Source: DATIXJ01 sp963714795 | GTDB taxonomy: Bacteria; Bacteroidota; Ignavibacteria; UBA10030; SZUA-254 | Assembly (NCBI GenBank): GCA_963714795.1 | Contig: CAVQPS010000009.1 | Span: 434,001-498,000 of the forward strand | Length of the DNA stretch: 64,000 nt | Reading direction: 5' to 3' | Shown: positions 26,866 to 36,400 of the stretch, one piece after another | Position numbering within the stretch: position 1 is the stretch's first letter | Layout of the letters: each line of letters starts with the position of its first letter | Program-made: the position numbers and the translations under genes | Notes under the pieces: model-generated | What the model was told of the DNA's origin: nothing | What the model saw: only the letters and a program-made list of their open reading frames with translations | Databases searched by the model: none

Positions 26866-29301
26866 TCAGATATCCGCCCGGAGGATTATGCTCCAGACAA
26901 CATCATTGGTTACGGGGGTAACGTTAAAGAGTTTTGAATTGAAGTACAGGCTCAATTGTGTTTGAACGCTGATATTTTTCATGAAATAATATTGAACATT
27001 CGCATCGACCAGAACACGCTCGATATCACCAAACGTCGGGCTGACCAATCCGTTGAGCAGCAACCGGCTTTCCAGCATCCGGTATTGTGCCGATGCGTTG
27101 ATCGTTGTATAGGAAAGTGTTGTGGGGATCTCGTTGCCGGAAGACGAGGTATCGGCAGTAACAAACTTGCTGGAATTAAACGAAAGACTCAATACCGTTT
27201 GCAGGGGAATAGTAAACTGTGTGGTATTGCTCAACGTAACAGCGGTATTGTGTGTGCCGAGATTGTGATATGTATGATCATCCCGTGTCGATGTACTCAC
27301 GCTGATCGATGCATCATGTCTTGCTCCCAGAACAAGAAATTCTTTTCCGATTTGCACAAGGAAGCGGTCGGTCTGATCATCGATTGCATACGCGGAATCC
27401 GTTAACGGAAGATCGTTGACGTTGGACGCACGAAGATACGCCAGGGTAATATTCGGCGCGTCAATAAGAGGATAATATGAAATGCCGACGTTGATCGTTG
27501 TCGCCGCGGTGGTGGTCGGTTTTGTATCCGCCGTGTTATCGTTCAGCCGCTCAACACCGCCGGAGAGAAATACCTGATTTTGAACTAATCCAATCCGGTC
27601 GGAAACATTAAAACCGGCAACATCCGTTTGGAGAAACGATTGTCCGAACGATTCATAACTTTCCCCGTGCCGGAGATACGACATTCTGAAATTATTGTTG
27701 AAATAATTCAACAAGACATTTCCTTCGTACGAAAGTGTCGGGAAATTTTTTGCGTTGAGCGGAATAAGATTTTGGTTCACCGTAATAAATTTCGAGACGA
27801 TATCGCGAATCGTTTTAATGGTATTCCGGGAGCTTTCGGAATAATTATTGAAAAGTGAATCGATCTGCGAATCGGAAAAAGTTCCGTCGGTAATATCGGT
27901 ATTCGTCGCACTTATCGCCGCCTGACCGGTCACTTCGAACCGGCGGCTATCAAATACCAGCAACATGTCGGAACCCAGGACAAGATTCTCTTCCGGCTTC
28001 GTTCCATAATGAATGGAATTGATATCATCTTTCGATTTCAAATATGTAAATCCGATATGCGATTCGTCGCGTTTTCCGAAACTCGGCCGGATAACCAGCA
28101 GGTCCCGGCTGAACGTTCCCGGCGATTGTAGTTCAACCCAGCGCTGCGTGGCGGGATCAAAGACAAAAGTGCCTGTAGGATTGCGTTGTTGTTCCGCAGC
28201 AAGACTGTCCGCCCCGAACGTTTTGATCGTATCTCCTTCGATGTTGCGGACAATCTCACCCTGCGAAACATCAAGGTTGAATCCGCCAAGCGTCAGGTTA
28301 CCGGTGAGCCCGCGAACCCTGCGACCGTTCATCACGAGATCGGGAAACGTCGGATAACTGTCGCCGTAACCGACATTCAGCCACGGAGACTCGGCACCGA
28401 TAAAAAATCGGTCCTGCGGCTGCCGGTCGGATTGTTCTTCGTTCGTGATATATGCATTTCCGTGCACACGGAACTGATCGTATTGCGCTCCGGCAGAAAG
28501 CGTAGCGCGATTATAGGGCGTGACGACATTGGAAATATTTTCGTTGCGCGTTTCGAGTTGCGCGGATGCATTGTACAGTATTTGAGACGGTGTTGCTGCC
28601 CGCATACCTTCCTCGAACGATGCAACGGAAAATTCCGTCACGCTTTTCTGCAATAGCTGATGCTGTGTGTCATACAATTCAATGCGAAGCGTGTGCGATC
28701 CGTTGTCCAGATTCGGAGAAATATTTTCGGGCCGGACGACCACCAGGTCGCCGCTCAACACGGCAAAGGATGAAATATCCCGGTTATCGATATATACTTT
28801 AATCGATGAACGATCCAGTGTCGAGTCAAAATTAATCAGCGAAAATGAAATCAGGACATCCGAAGGAGGAAGTTTTTCATTTTTTTCCGGACTCAATAAA
28901 ACAAGGCCGCCCGTTCCGGCCGATAAATCTTCTACAGTCGCTTTCAACGGCTGTTGTTCCGCATTCTCAAGCGGATAGGTTTCCGGAACGGCCATGTTGC
29001 GAATGGTCAGAATAAAATAATACTCGACGAATGGCGGGGCAACCGATGTTGCGGGAATATCGGCAACGGCGGCATTACCGTTGACTACCATCTCGATGCG
29101 CCGATAACTGCTCTCCCCGAAATGCCGGTACGCAAGATCGATATGATCGATGATATCAGGATGAACAAGATTTGCCTGAACGGTCAGCGGTGCACCCGTG
29201 GCGGCTGCACCGGCGATAGTCACGCTGGAAATTCTTTCGCTGATCTGAGCCGCAGCGATGGATGCGCAGAGAACACACAGGACAAGCACTGTCCGGCACA
29301 T
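26866..29301 (-). CDS. large outer membrane/surface protein with Ig-like N-terminus and beta-barrel
   Basis: About 811 residues. The start at 29301 gives MCRTVLVLCVLCASIAAAQ, a signal peptide; the longer open frame upstream lacks one. The mature N-terminal third has Ig-like or Fn3-like strands (VTIAGAAATGAPLTVQANLV, EYYFILTIRN, VLISFSLINFDSTLDRSSIK). The remaining two thirds are long beta-strand repeats typical of an outer membrane barrel (RVHGNAYITNEEQSDRQPQD, VNVGISYYP-like elements) ending in SIILRADI. Not assigned to a named family. Eight bases separate it from the cyclase downstream and 112 from the FecR gene upstream. Confidence 0.75.
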   Translation of the reverse strand: MCRTVLVLCVLCASIAAAQISERISSVTIAGAAATGAPLTVQANLVHPDIIDHIDLAYRHFGESSYRRIEMVVNGNAAVADIPATSVAPPFVEYYFILTIRNMAVPETYPLENAEQQPLKATVEDLSAGTGGLVLLSPEKNEKLPPSDVLISFSLINFDSTLDRSSIKVYIDNRDISSFAVLSGDLVVVRPENISPNLDNGSHTLRIELYDTQHQLLQKSVTEFSVASFEEGMRAATPSQILYNASAQLETRNENISNVVTPYNRATLSAGAQYDQFRVHGNAYITNEEQSDRQPQDRFFIGAESPWLNVGYGDSYPTFPDLVMNGRRVRGLTGNLTLGGFNLDVSQGEIVRNIEGDTIKTFGADSLAAEQQRNPTGTFVFDPATQRWVELQSPGTFSRDLLVIRPSFGKRDESHIGFTYLKSKDDINSIHYGTKPEENLVLGSDMLLVFDSRRFEVTGQAAISATNTDITDGTFSDSQIDSLFNNYSESSRNTIKTIRDIVSKFITVNQNLIPLNAKNFPTLSYEGNVLLNYFNNNFRMSYLRHGESYESFGQSFLQTDVAGFNVSDRIGLVQNQVFLSGGVERLNDNTADTKPTTTAATTINVGISYYPLIDAPNITLAYLRASNVNDLPLTDSAYAIDDQTDRFLVQIGKEFLVLGARHDASISVSTSTRDDHTYHNLGTHNTAVTLSNTTQFTIPLQTVLSLSFNSSKFVTADTSSSGNEIPTTLSYTTINASAQYRMLESRLLLNGLVSPTFGDIERVLVDANVQYYFMKNISVQTQLSLYFNSKLFNVTPVTNDVVWSIILRADI

Positions 29302-29412
29302 GCGGCTTACTGTTGAGTAGTCGGGGAATTGTTTCACAAACCGATAATTCAATGTCGTGTGATCGATAAAAATTTCCTTAAGATACAAAATCTCCATCAC
29401 ATCCGCACACTG

Positions 29413-30126
29413 TTACCGGTTAAATTTAAGTTTTAATTCCTTTTTGTTGCCTTTGGAATCCTTGAATTCGAGATTTAACTCGTTCACAGTATTGCTAGTT
29501 GCCGCGTTATCTGCATCGGCAAGCTCCTGACCGGTCGCTTTGCGCGAAGAAACGAAGCCATCGGAACGGGAGAACCCGATAAATCCCGCCGGGACATCAA
29601 CATTGTTCTTAGAAAGATTATTCAATAAATTTACCAATCCTTCAACGACGACAAGCGTATCATTTCCGGTACCGCCCGACCATTTCCCTTTGGTGCCGCG
29701 GATCGATGCAACCGACGTCGGTGAGGTCAGCCGGAAAAGATCGTTCTGCTTTTGCTTTTGAACGCTGAAGCCGACGGCCCCGCTGTCCAATTCGATCGAT
29801 TTCACTTCCGATCCGCGGGAACCTTCGCCGCTTATCGTTAAGAGCGATTGTTCCCGAACGCGAAAGATACTGTTATCCAAAAATTTTATGACCGCCAGCG
29901 ATTGTTTTCCGGTTCTTATTTGATCGCCGGAAACCAAATTCTCACCTTTCATGGCTTTCAGCCATTCGGACGATCCGGTTTTTTTCGTCACATCCTGAAT
30001 CGTCTTAAAGACCATTGCCATTGTTGCCGGATCGCTCCGGTATCCCATCGCGATGACACCGAGGAACGATCCGACGAGGCACATCATCAACTTCTTGTTC
30101 ACTGATTGTGGAAAACGCATAGTCAT
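29413..30126 (-). CDS. FecR domain protein
   Basis: A 237-residue exported protein. An N-terminal hydrophobic segment (KLMMCLVGSFLGVIAMGY) acts as signal peptide or anchor. The FecR domain (about 45-170) has the expected pattern: AMKGENLVSGDQIRTGKQS, VIKFLDNSIFRVREQSLLTI, then VGFSVQKQ...FRLTSPTSVASIRGTKG with the conserved VRGT-like IRGTKG. The C-terminus is basic and polar (NLEFKDSKGNKKELKLKF). No sigma/anti-sigma pair lies nearby, so the classical FecR role in iron uptake does not apply; here it accompanies a CHASE2 cyclase and surface proteins. Confidence 0.85.
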   Translation of the reverse strand: MTMRFPQSVNKKLMMCLVGSFLGVIAMGYRSDPATMAMVFKTIQDVTKKTGSSEWLKAMKGENLVSGDQIRTGKQSLAVIKFLDNSIFRVREQSLLTISGEGSRGSEVKSIELDSGAVGFSVQKQKQNDLFRLTSPTSVASIRGTKGKWSGGTGNDTLVVVEGLVNLLNNLSKNNVDVPAGFIGFSRSDGFVSSRKATGQELADADNAATSNTVNELNLEFKDSKGNKKELKLKFNR

Positions 30127-30141
30127 TCTCCTTTATAAAAC

Positions 30142-31227
30142 TTATTCAAGGCTCAGCTCGACACCGTCAGGATTCGAGCGCAATTCGTTTAAGATATTCA
30201 GCAACTGGGATTGGGTAATCGTCGTCCCGTTCAATTCAAATACTCCTGTCGACGTACAGCCATCCTGCTGAAGCTGTTGGAATATCGACGCGTATCGATC
30301 GCCGAACATTTGCTGAAGTAGTTTTAAAATATAATCGTCGGATGATATCGATGCATCGCTGGAAACCTGAAACGACCAAATCGGGCTCGACATGGCCGAC
30401 GCAGATCCTCCAACCGCAACGGATTTCGTGACAACCTGCCAGACATACGATTTACCGTTTTCCAGCGGTCTGCCGCCGGAATACAAAAACGAATTTTGAC
30501 CGTTGAGCTGAGCCTGAAGCATCGGTGGCTGGTGCGTGATGGCATCCTCACGCGATTGATTTTCCGACAGCTCCGCAACGGTCAGTGTTGCAGAACCGGC
30601 ATCCTGATAAAATTCAAAGAGCGGAAATTGATTTGTCGTCTCACCGTCCCGCGGTGAACGCAATTCCAACTGCGATGGATTGGTCAAATTAAAAACGATC
30701 GGCTGTGTCGAGACCTGACAGCTCGCACCATCCAGTTCAAGATGGAACGAATAATCACCGGCAGGAAACTTTCCGGTTCCAAGGGCAACGTCTTCCACAC
30801 GCGATTCGACATCGGAAGGAATCACAACCGGGATAGAATCTTTAATCCCCTGCGTGTTATGACCGATATCCAGATTCGTCAGCGTACGCATGCCGGGGGA
30901 AATTGCAAACTGTTTCGTTCTGTATGTCACATCGGAAAGCTGTGTCCCGTCGGCAAGCTTGATGTGCACACTCAAAAATAAACTTGCATATGCAGTCGTC
31001 GTGCCGGAATTTGTAATGTTCAGCGTGTACAGCAAATTTCGGCTTTGAAAATGCTGAAAGTCGATCTCTGCCACCGAAAGCTGTTGCACCGGCACATAGC
31101 TTACCGTCATGGAAAGCCCGGGACATTGTGTATACGCCATCGACATGGACAAAAGAATCAACATGAAACAGATGGTGATAACATTCATGAACCGCAAATC
31201 AAATGTTTTCATACGTACTCCAAACAA
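30142..31227 (-). CDS. secreted protein with Ig/Fn3-like domains, unknown function
   Basis: A 361-residue protein with a signal peptide (VITICFMLILLSMSMAYTQ; the start could also be a downstream Met). The first half looks like an Ig-fold adhesion-type domain (LLYTLNITNSGTTTAYASLF); the second half has an Fn3-like domain with the pattern LRSPRDGETTNQFPLFEFYQ ... NGKSYVWQVVTKSV ... SSPIWSFQV, common in surface proteins of Ignavibacteria and Bacteroidota. The C-terminal 60 residues form a helical tail with a Cys. First gene of the cassette that continues with FecR, barrel protein and cyclase. Confidence 0.72.
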   Translation of the reverse strand: MFGVRMKTFDLRFMNVITICFMLILLSMSMAYTQCPGLSMTVSYVPVQQLSVAEIDFQHFQSRNLLYTLNITNSGTTTAYASLFLSVHIKLADGTQLSDVTYRTKQFAISPGMRTLTNLDIGHNTQGIKDSIPVVIPSDVESRVEDVALGTGKFPAGDYSFHLELDGASCQVSTQPIVFNLTNPSQLELRSPRDGETTNQFPLFEFYQDAGSATLTVAELSENQSREDAITHQPPMLQAQLNGQNSFLYSGGRPLENGKSYVWQVVTKSVAVGGSASAMSSPIWSFQVSSDASISSDDYILKLLQQMFGDRYASIFQQLQQDGCTSTGVFELNGTTITQSQLLNILNELRSNPDGVELSLE

Positions 31228-31345
31228 AATGTTATGAACAAAAAAGCATTAAAATACTTTCTTCATTCCGAAATAATGTATGATAATATTGTAAAAAAAA
31301 GGGAGAGATGGTAGGACTTTGTGGCACTAATCACGCTTATCGTGA

Positions 31346-32659
31346 TCAGAATTTCGAAATGTCATTATAGATAACAAACGCCATAAACGCCAATAATAGA
31401 ATGAATCCTGCCTGCTGGATTGCAAGCTTTACTTTATGGGGAATCTCCCGGCGGAAGATTTTCTCAATAACCAGCAGTAATAAGTGTCCGCCATCAAGTG
31501 CAGGAATTGGGAGAATATTCAAGATCGCGAGACTCATACTCAACTGAGCCATGAACCAAATAAAAACGAGAAAACCGGATTCGGCGCTTTGTGTTGCCAT
31601 TTGAGCGATGGCAACCGGCCCGCCGAATGATTCTTTGACGGTTGCTTTGCCTGCAAAAATTTTGCCAATAGTTAACGTGAATAAGCTTACCGACTGCCCG
31701 ATGTCTTTCAATCCTTCCGGAAATGCCTGCAGCAGCGTATATTGAATTTGTTTCGATGGTCCCACATACCGCCCTCCGATGTGAATGCCGATATATCCGT
31801 CATTCGTCACGGTCGTCGAGCCGGAAAGTAATTGATCGCCGCGTTTCCAGGCAAGAGTGATATCTTTGCCCGCGCTTTGTTTAATGAGCGTCACGATGCT
31901 GGGCCAGCTGATCTGTTTGCCGTTCAGCGTCAGCAGAATATCGCCACCTTTTAAACCGAGTTGCTGGGCAGGCATGTTCGACATGACGTCCTGGATAATC
32001 GCTTCCGTATGAGCGACACCGATTTCCGATTGAACATCAGTCGGAGATTTTCTGCCCTGCACGGGAATAAAAATCGGAATCTGTTTTCCTTCCCGTTCCA
32101 CCGTGAGCGAAAGATCGTTGCCGAGATTCTCGATGTACATGACATCCTGAACTTCTTCCCAATGATGCACCGGTGTGTTATTGATGGAAAGAATTTGATC
32201 GCCAGGTTTCAGCCCGGCAAGATCGGGAGCGCTACCTTCCGCGACATATCCGACTTCCGTCGTTGCCTGGATAAACGTTCCACGGGTATAATGGATCGCC
32301 CAAAAAATTATAACCGCGAGCAGTACATTCATGGCAACGCCTGCACACAGCACGAATGTCCGCGCCATCATCGATTTCGAACGAAACTCCCAGGGCTCCG
32401 GCTCACGATCGATAAATTCCGTGTCCATACTCTCATCGACCATGCCGGCAATTTTCACGTAACCGCCGAGCGGAACCCACGATATGCAATAATCGGTCTC
32501 GCCGATTTTCTTACCGAATGCTCTCGGCGGAAAACCGATGGAAAACCTGTCCACCCGCATGCCGGTCATCTTTGCCGCAAGAAAATGTCCGAGTTCGTGA
32601 ATAAATACCAGCACGCCGAGCGTAATTCCGGTATAAAAAATCATGTTCAGTACTTGCAT
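31346..32659 (-). CDS. rseP: RIP metalloprotease RseP (site-2 protease)
   Basis: A 437-residue intramembrane zinc protease that cleaves membrane anti-sigma factors and remnant signal peptides. The zinc motif HELGH lies in VLVFIHELGHFLAAK near residue 22; the third ligand Asp is in NILPIPALDGGHLL near 393. Two PDZ domains lie between, with recognisable GDQILSINNTPVHHWEEV and GGDILLTLNGKQISWP. Four transmembrane segments are apparent. Length is typical (about 450). It follows dxr with a 10-base gap, a common bacterial pairing. Confidence 0.96.
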   Translation of the reverse strand: MQVLNMIFYTGITLGVLVFIHELGHFLAAKMTGMRVDRFSIGFPPRAFGKKIGETDYCISWVPLGGYVKIAGMVDESMDTEFIDREPEPWEFRSKSMMARTFVLCAGVAMNVLLAVIIFWAIHYTRGTFIQATTEVGYVAEGSAPDLAGLKPGDQILSINNTPVHHWEEVQDVMYIENLGNDLSLTVEREGKQIPIFIPVQGRKSPTDVQSEIGVAHTEAIIQDVMSNMPAQQLGLKGGDILLTLNGKQISWPSIVTLIKQSAGKDITLAWKRGDQLLSGSTTVTNDGYIGIHIGGRYVGPSKQIQYTLLQAFPEGLKDIGQSVSLFTLTIGKIFAGKATVKESFGGPVAIAQMATQSAESGFLVFIWFMAQLSMSLAILNILPIPALDGGHLLLLVIEKIFRREIPHKVKLAIQQAGFILLLAFMAFVIYNDISKF

Positions 32660-32669
32660 GGGTATCTTT

Positions 32670-33848
32670 CTATCCTATAACTTCGTTTGTCGGAGAAAAC
32701 TTTTTCTGCGCAAAAGAACGAACCACTGCCCGCGATTCGCCGTCTGCGGCAACAACCTCGTCAAGCGATGGATGTTGCAGTACAACGCAATGTTCAAGTG
32801 CATATTCGATTAGCATCGGAATTTCGTCAAATGAAATCTTATTCTTGAGAAACAAATCGACAGCTACCTCGTTTGCCGCATTCAAAATTGCCGGCGCCGT
32901 GCCGCCGGTTTTCAGAGCATCGTATGCAAGTCGAAGACATTCGAACTTTTGAAGATCGGGCTTGAAGAATGTCATTTCCTTCAGTTGCGCAAAGTTCACT
33001 CTCTTGTATTCCGATGCCGCACGCTCCGGATATGTCAGTGCATATTGAATCGGTATTTTCATGTCGGGCACGCCGAGCTGTGCTTTAATCGAACCGTCAA
33101 TGAATTCCACCATTGAATGTATGATCGATTGCGGATGAACCAGCACATCGATTTTTTCCGCCGGAAGATTGAACAGCCAGTGCGCTTCAATCACTTCCAG
33201 ACCTTTATTCATCATCGTTGCGGAATCGATAGTGATCTTGTTTCCCATCTTCCAGTTCGGATGACGCAACGCCGCGTCGACAGTAACCGTATGGAATTCT
33301 TCTTTTTCGAGATGGAGAAACGGGCCGCCGGAAGCTGTTAAAATAAGTCGTGCAACATGTTCCGGTTTTTCACCGGCAAGACATTGGAGAATGGCACTAT
33401 GCTCGCTGTCAATCGGAATCAATCGTGCATTGTGCTCACGAACCAATCGCGTAATAATTTCTCCGGCAACGACGAGCGTTTCTTTGTTAGCAAGAGCGAC
33501 GGTCTTTCCGCATTTGATCGCTTCGATCGTTGGGCGCAAACCGGCAAACCCCACCAATGAGCTGATAACGATATCGACATCCTTGCTCGTGACAAGCTCG
33601 ATCAATCCTTCCTCACCGGAAAGAACGCGAAGATTTCCGTTGGTTGAACGTTTCAATTCGGAAGCTGCGTCGGCGCTCAGAACGGCAACAGCTCGCGGCT
33701 TGAATCGCTCAACTTGCAATCGAAGCTGTTCGATGTTATTGTTCGCGGTAAGATATCCGACGCGGAATCGGTCGGGAAAATTCGCTATCACTTCCAGACT
33801 GTTTTTTCCGATGGAGCCGGTCGATCCGAGTATGCAAAGAGTTTTCAT
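32670..33848 (-). CDS. dxr: 1-deoxy-D-xylulose 5-phosphate reductoisomerase
   Basis: A 392-residue enzyme of the MEP isoprenoid pathway, converting DXP to MEP with NADPH. Seen: NADPH-binding LGSTGSIGKNSLEVI at residues 6-20, LANKETLVVAGEII, the substrate loop IPIDSEHSAILQCL, LTASGGPFL, HPNWKMGNKITIDSATMMNKGLEVIEAHWL (split here only by length limits), and HPQSIIHSMVEF. Length is normal. rseP follows directly, indicating a dxr-rseP operon; a hairpin upstream at 33868-33888 would stop transcription entering from the GyrI-like gene. Confidence 0.97.
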   Translation of the reverse strand: MKTLCILGSTGSIGKNSLEVIANFPDRFRVGYLTANNNIEQLRLQVERFKPRAVAVLSADAASELKRSTNGNLRVLSGEEGLIELVTSKDVDIVISSLVGFAGLRPTIEAIKCGKTVALANKETLVVAGEIITRLVREHNARLIPIDSEHSAILQCLAGEKPEHVARLILTASGGPFLHLEKEEFHTVTVDAALRHPNWKMGNKITIDSATMMNKGLEVIEAHWLFNLPAEKIDVLVHPQSIIHSMVEFIDGSIKAQLGVPDMKIPIQYALTYPERAASEYKRVNFAQLKEMTFFKPDLQKFECLRLAYDALKTGGTAPAILNAANEVAVDLFLKNKISFDEIPMLIEYALEHCVVLQHPSLDEVVAADGESRAVVRSFAQKKFSPTNEVIG

Positions 33849-33856
33849 TATCCTCT

Positions 33857-33888
33857 AAAAAACAATATGCCCCGAATACCGAGGGGCA
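33857..33888 (-). terminator. rho-independent terminator after the ada/GyrI-like pair
   Basis: On the minus strand TGCCCC (33888-33883) pairs with GGGGCA (33873-33868) around a nine-base loop, followed within a few bases by a T-rich run (GTTTTTT, to about 33857). It lies 100 bases after the GyrI-like stop and just before dxr. Confidence 0.6.
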
Positions 33889-33987
33889 CAAATACTATAC
33901 AAAGGTACAGAAATTAGGGGTGGAAAACAACTTGGTAAAAAGCCGATAAGTTGAATTGTTTGCTGGTTGGAAAAATAGATTTACTGT

Positions 33988-34449
33988 TCAATCAATAGAA
34001 ACGAATGTTTCCACTGTCGCATTATTCGGATCGGTCGCTTTTTCTCCGTATACGTCGAAATCGGCTGTGTAGTTTCGCTTGAGACCCGTCGCATAAATTT
34101 CTGACCATTTTTTTACGACTACATCCGGCAGTTTTCCTTTCGATTGAAAAAGGGCATACCGGCTTTTTGGAATTTCTTTTCCGATCATTCCTTTCGGAAT
34201 TTGTTCGAGAGAAGAAACTTTGTGACCGAGAATCGTCAGGTATTCCGATGTATGATCTGTTTCGTAATCGGTATAAAGATTGATGATGTCATTGCCGGTT
34301 TTATTCGGAATGAGACCGCTGATGTTCTTCGAGAAAAAATCTTCCCACAATTTCCCGATGTCAGACATCGATTTGCCGTTTGCATTGGTGGTTCTGACAG
34401 CGATGCCGATGATTTTAAATCCGGGGCGATCTATAATAGTATAATTCAT
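33988..34449 (-). CDS. GyrI-like / AraC effector-binding domain protein
   Basis: A 153-residue stand-alone GyrI-like (AraC-E_bind) small-molecule-binding domain. Seen: the first strand YTIIDRPGFKIIGIAVRTTN, the repeat SEYLTILGHKVSSLEQIPKG and the second copy YALFQSKGKLPDVVVKKWSE with the C-terminal acidic strand DFDVYGEKA. Such proteins bind drugs or cyclic lactams, and fused forms act as transcription factors. It overlaps the end of ada by four bases, so it is translationally coupled to a DNA-repair regulator; a functional connection is inference. Confidence 0.85.
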   Translation of the reverse strand: MNYTIIDRPGFKIIGIAVRTTNANGKSMSDIGKLWEDFFSKNISGLIPNKTGNDIINLYTDYETDHTSEYLTILGHKVSSLEQIPKGMIGKEIPKSRYALFQSKGKLPDVVVKKWSEIYATGLKRNYTADFDVYGEKATDPNNATVETFVSID

Positions 34450-35504
34450 GATATCGGAAGTTTACTGTTCTGTTCCAGTGTAAGCAAAATTTTCTTTCTC
34501 CACAAACCGCCGCCGTAACCGCCAAGCTCTCCGTTTTTATTGATGACGCGGTGACACGGAATCACGATGCCGATCCTGTTAAAACCGTTTGCTCTGCCAA
34601 CTGCACGGCTCGATTTCGGCGAGCCAAGTTTCTTCGCAATTTCCTGATATGATGCCGTCGCGCCGTACGGAATATTGAGCAACGCGTTCCAGACTTTCTG
34701 CTCGAATGGACTCCCGGGATACACGAGCTTTACCGAAAATGTTTTCCTCTTCCCGTCGAAATATTCCGCAAGTTCCTTTTTTACCTGCACGATATGTTTG
34801 TTCTCGCCCGGGATGATCGCGCATTTGAAATATTTCCGCAATCGTGAAAATTGGTGATCGAGCATGCGGCGGTCGGTGAATTCGAGCAGGCAAACTCCTT
34901 CCGAAGTTGCGGCGGCAACGAGCGGACCGACCGGACTTTCAATCCACGCCGTGACGATGCAATCCGATGCCCGGCTTTTCCCCGGGGCTTTGCCGAATGT
35001 TTTCACGAATGCCTCACGGAATCCGCTGTGCGAGTTGTAGCCATACCCGAGCGCAACATCGTCGAGGTCTGCGCCGAGGCGGATCTGCTCGAACGATTTT
35101 CCCAGCCGGCGTCCGCGGCAATATGCCTGAAAGGTCATACCGTAATTTTTCAGAAAAAATCGCCGCGCGCGTGCCGGTTCGATTTCGATCGAGCGAAGAT
35201 ACGCATCCGAGTAACGTGCGCTTGGATCTTTTTCTATGGTAGAGAGAAGACGTCCCACCCATTCCGGCGGAGCGCCACTGGTTTCGAGTGGGCGACAGCG
35301 TTTGCACGGACGGTAGCCGGCGAAGACCGCCTCGCGTGCGGACGGAAAATATTCAACGTTGGACGAAAACGGTTTGCGTGCCGGGCACGACGGGCGGCAG
35401 AACACGCCGGTGGTGCGCACGGCAAGAAAGAAGATGCCGTCGTACGAGGTATCGCGCTGTTTGTACGCGCGTTCCATTTCTGTCGATGAAGGTAAATTGA
35501 GCAT
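34446..35504 (-). CDS. ada: Ada: bifunctional methylphosphotriester/O6-methylguanine methyltransferase and regulator
   Basis: A 352-residue complete Ada protein of the adaptive response to alkylation. N-terminal domain (about 1-80): the four zinc cysteines in VFCRPSCPARKP and GYRPCKRCRPLE, the first Cys being the methyl acceptor. Middle (about 85-185): AraC-type helix-turn-helix with YGMTFQAYCRGRRLG and YNSHSGFREAFVKTFGKAPG. C-terminal (about 190-350): MGMT domain with the acceptor Cys in IGIVIPCHRVINKNG and the KLGSPKSSRAVGRANG helix. Residues needed for both activities are present. Lacks obvious upstream operator that I can name. Confidence 0.95.
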   Translation of the reverse strand: MLNLPSSTEMERAYKQRDTSYDGIFFLAVRTTGVFCRPSCPARKPFSSNVEYFPSAREAVFAGYRPCKRCRPLETSGAPPEWVGRLLSTIEKDPSARYSDAYLRSIEIEPARARRFFLKNYGMTFQAYCRGRRLGKSFEQIRLGADLDDVALGYGYNSHSGFREAFVKTFGKAPGKSRASDCIVTAWIESPVGPLVAAATSEGVCLLEFTDRRMLDHQFSRLRKYFKCAIIPGENKHIVQVKKELAEYFDGKRKTFSVKLVYPGSPFEQKVWNALLNIPYGATASYQEIAKKLGSPKSSRAVGRANGFNRIGIVIPCHRVINKNGELGGYGGGLWRKKILLTLEQNSKLPIS

Positions 35505-35718
35505 AACGATTCTCCATTATTGTACGAGAAATGATACGAAAGATTATTTATAAACTCCACCGAAAAATGGACATGGATTTTTTAGGGTTAACATTGAAAT
35601 GTCTCGAAGTCACAATCTGTGATTTCAAGTTCTAAAAACCCTCATGGACAATTTTCCTTTTGGTACCAATGCATGGAGAGCACAATAATAATGTTCGCCG
35701 AAATCGTGGAACGCAGCA

Positions 35719-36201
35719 TTATTTGTAAATCTTTTGTACATAATGGATCATTCGGATTCTTGAACTTTTTAATAAGGCTATTAGATCATCCTTGTTCGCC
35801 TGCTCAAAATGATGCCGCAATATCTCGGGATTGTCCCGGGCAAGTCCAACAACAAAAGATGGTGCAACCATTGTCCAACCGATTGGCCCACCATTGTCAC
35901 CGCCCGTATGGTTAGAACTTCCATGATACCATGCCTCGACAACGTTTATTCCTAAATGACTGAGATTGGCTAAACCCCATTCAGGGGTCATGTCCCACTG
36001 TTGGATATCCTCAAACACGTATCGATAAAAATAATTGGTAGTTGGAGATACCGGCATAGTATCACTCGCGGCTGGAACAACAACAAATTCCGGTAATTCA
36101 GAATCATTATGATCTTGAGCGGTAGAATGAACTGAGGTGTGAGCACATGCTTGAAGAGTTAAAGAAAATAGTACGATCAGTATTGAATATAACAACTTCA
36201 T
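35719..36201 (-). CDS. lipoprotein of unknown function
   Basis: Not recognised. Start ATG 36201 gives a 160-residue product with a lipoprotein signal MKLLYSILIVLFSLTLQACAH (lipobox LQAC, Cys19). The mature domain is acidic near the N-terminus, then has PEWGLANLSHLGINVVEAWY, a Gly/His-rich turn HGSSNHTGGDNGGPIG and a C-terminal helical part LARDNPEILRHHFEQANKDD. Base composition is more AT-rich than the flanking ada and hutI genes and the gene is isolated by noncoding DNA on both sides, which may mark an acquired gene. Confidence 0.7.
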   Translation of the reverse strand: MKLLYSILIVLFSLTLQACAHTSVHSTAQDHNDSELPEFVVVPAASDTMPVSPTTNYFYRYVFEDIQQWDMTPEWGLANLSHLGINVVEAWYHGSSNHTGGDNGGPIGWTMVAPSFVVGLARDNPEILRHHFEQANKDDLIALLKSSRIRMIHYVQKIYK

Positions 36202-36353
36202 TTTTGAAGATACCTCTTTTATAACATATTGGACACTGCAGCGTAAAATGGGGCTCAACTTTTTGTGACTGAATTCATATGTAAGTTAATCCTCCAAGTT
36301 TCTTTTGAATGTATCAATTTTTCTTTCTCAAATCAAGCATGGGATGTGCGAAC

Positions 36354-36400
36354 GTGCGACTCACCTCCAGCCGAGTTACCTCTTTGAAGGTGAGTCGCAC
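36354..36400. repeat. 13-bp perfect inverted repeat (REP-like)
   Basis: GTGCGACTCACCT (36354-36366) is followed after 21 bases by its exact complement AGGTGAGTCGCAC (36388-36400). It lies just upstream of the hutI promoter and could fold as a cruciform or RNA hairpin. No T-run follows on the plus strand, so it is not a normal terminator. It resembles dispersed palindromes, but no second copy is seen in this window. Confidence 0.6.

Noticed and set aside
31329..31346. Terminator directly after rseP
   Set aside because: ATCACG/CGTGAT hairpin at 31330-31346 lacks a following T-run on the minus strand; too weak to list.
34851..35489. 212-codon frame opposite ada
   Set aside because: ada has complete motifs in the other direction; this frame is a by-product of its GC-rich codons.
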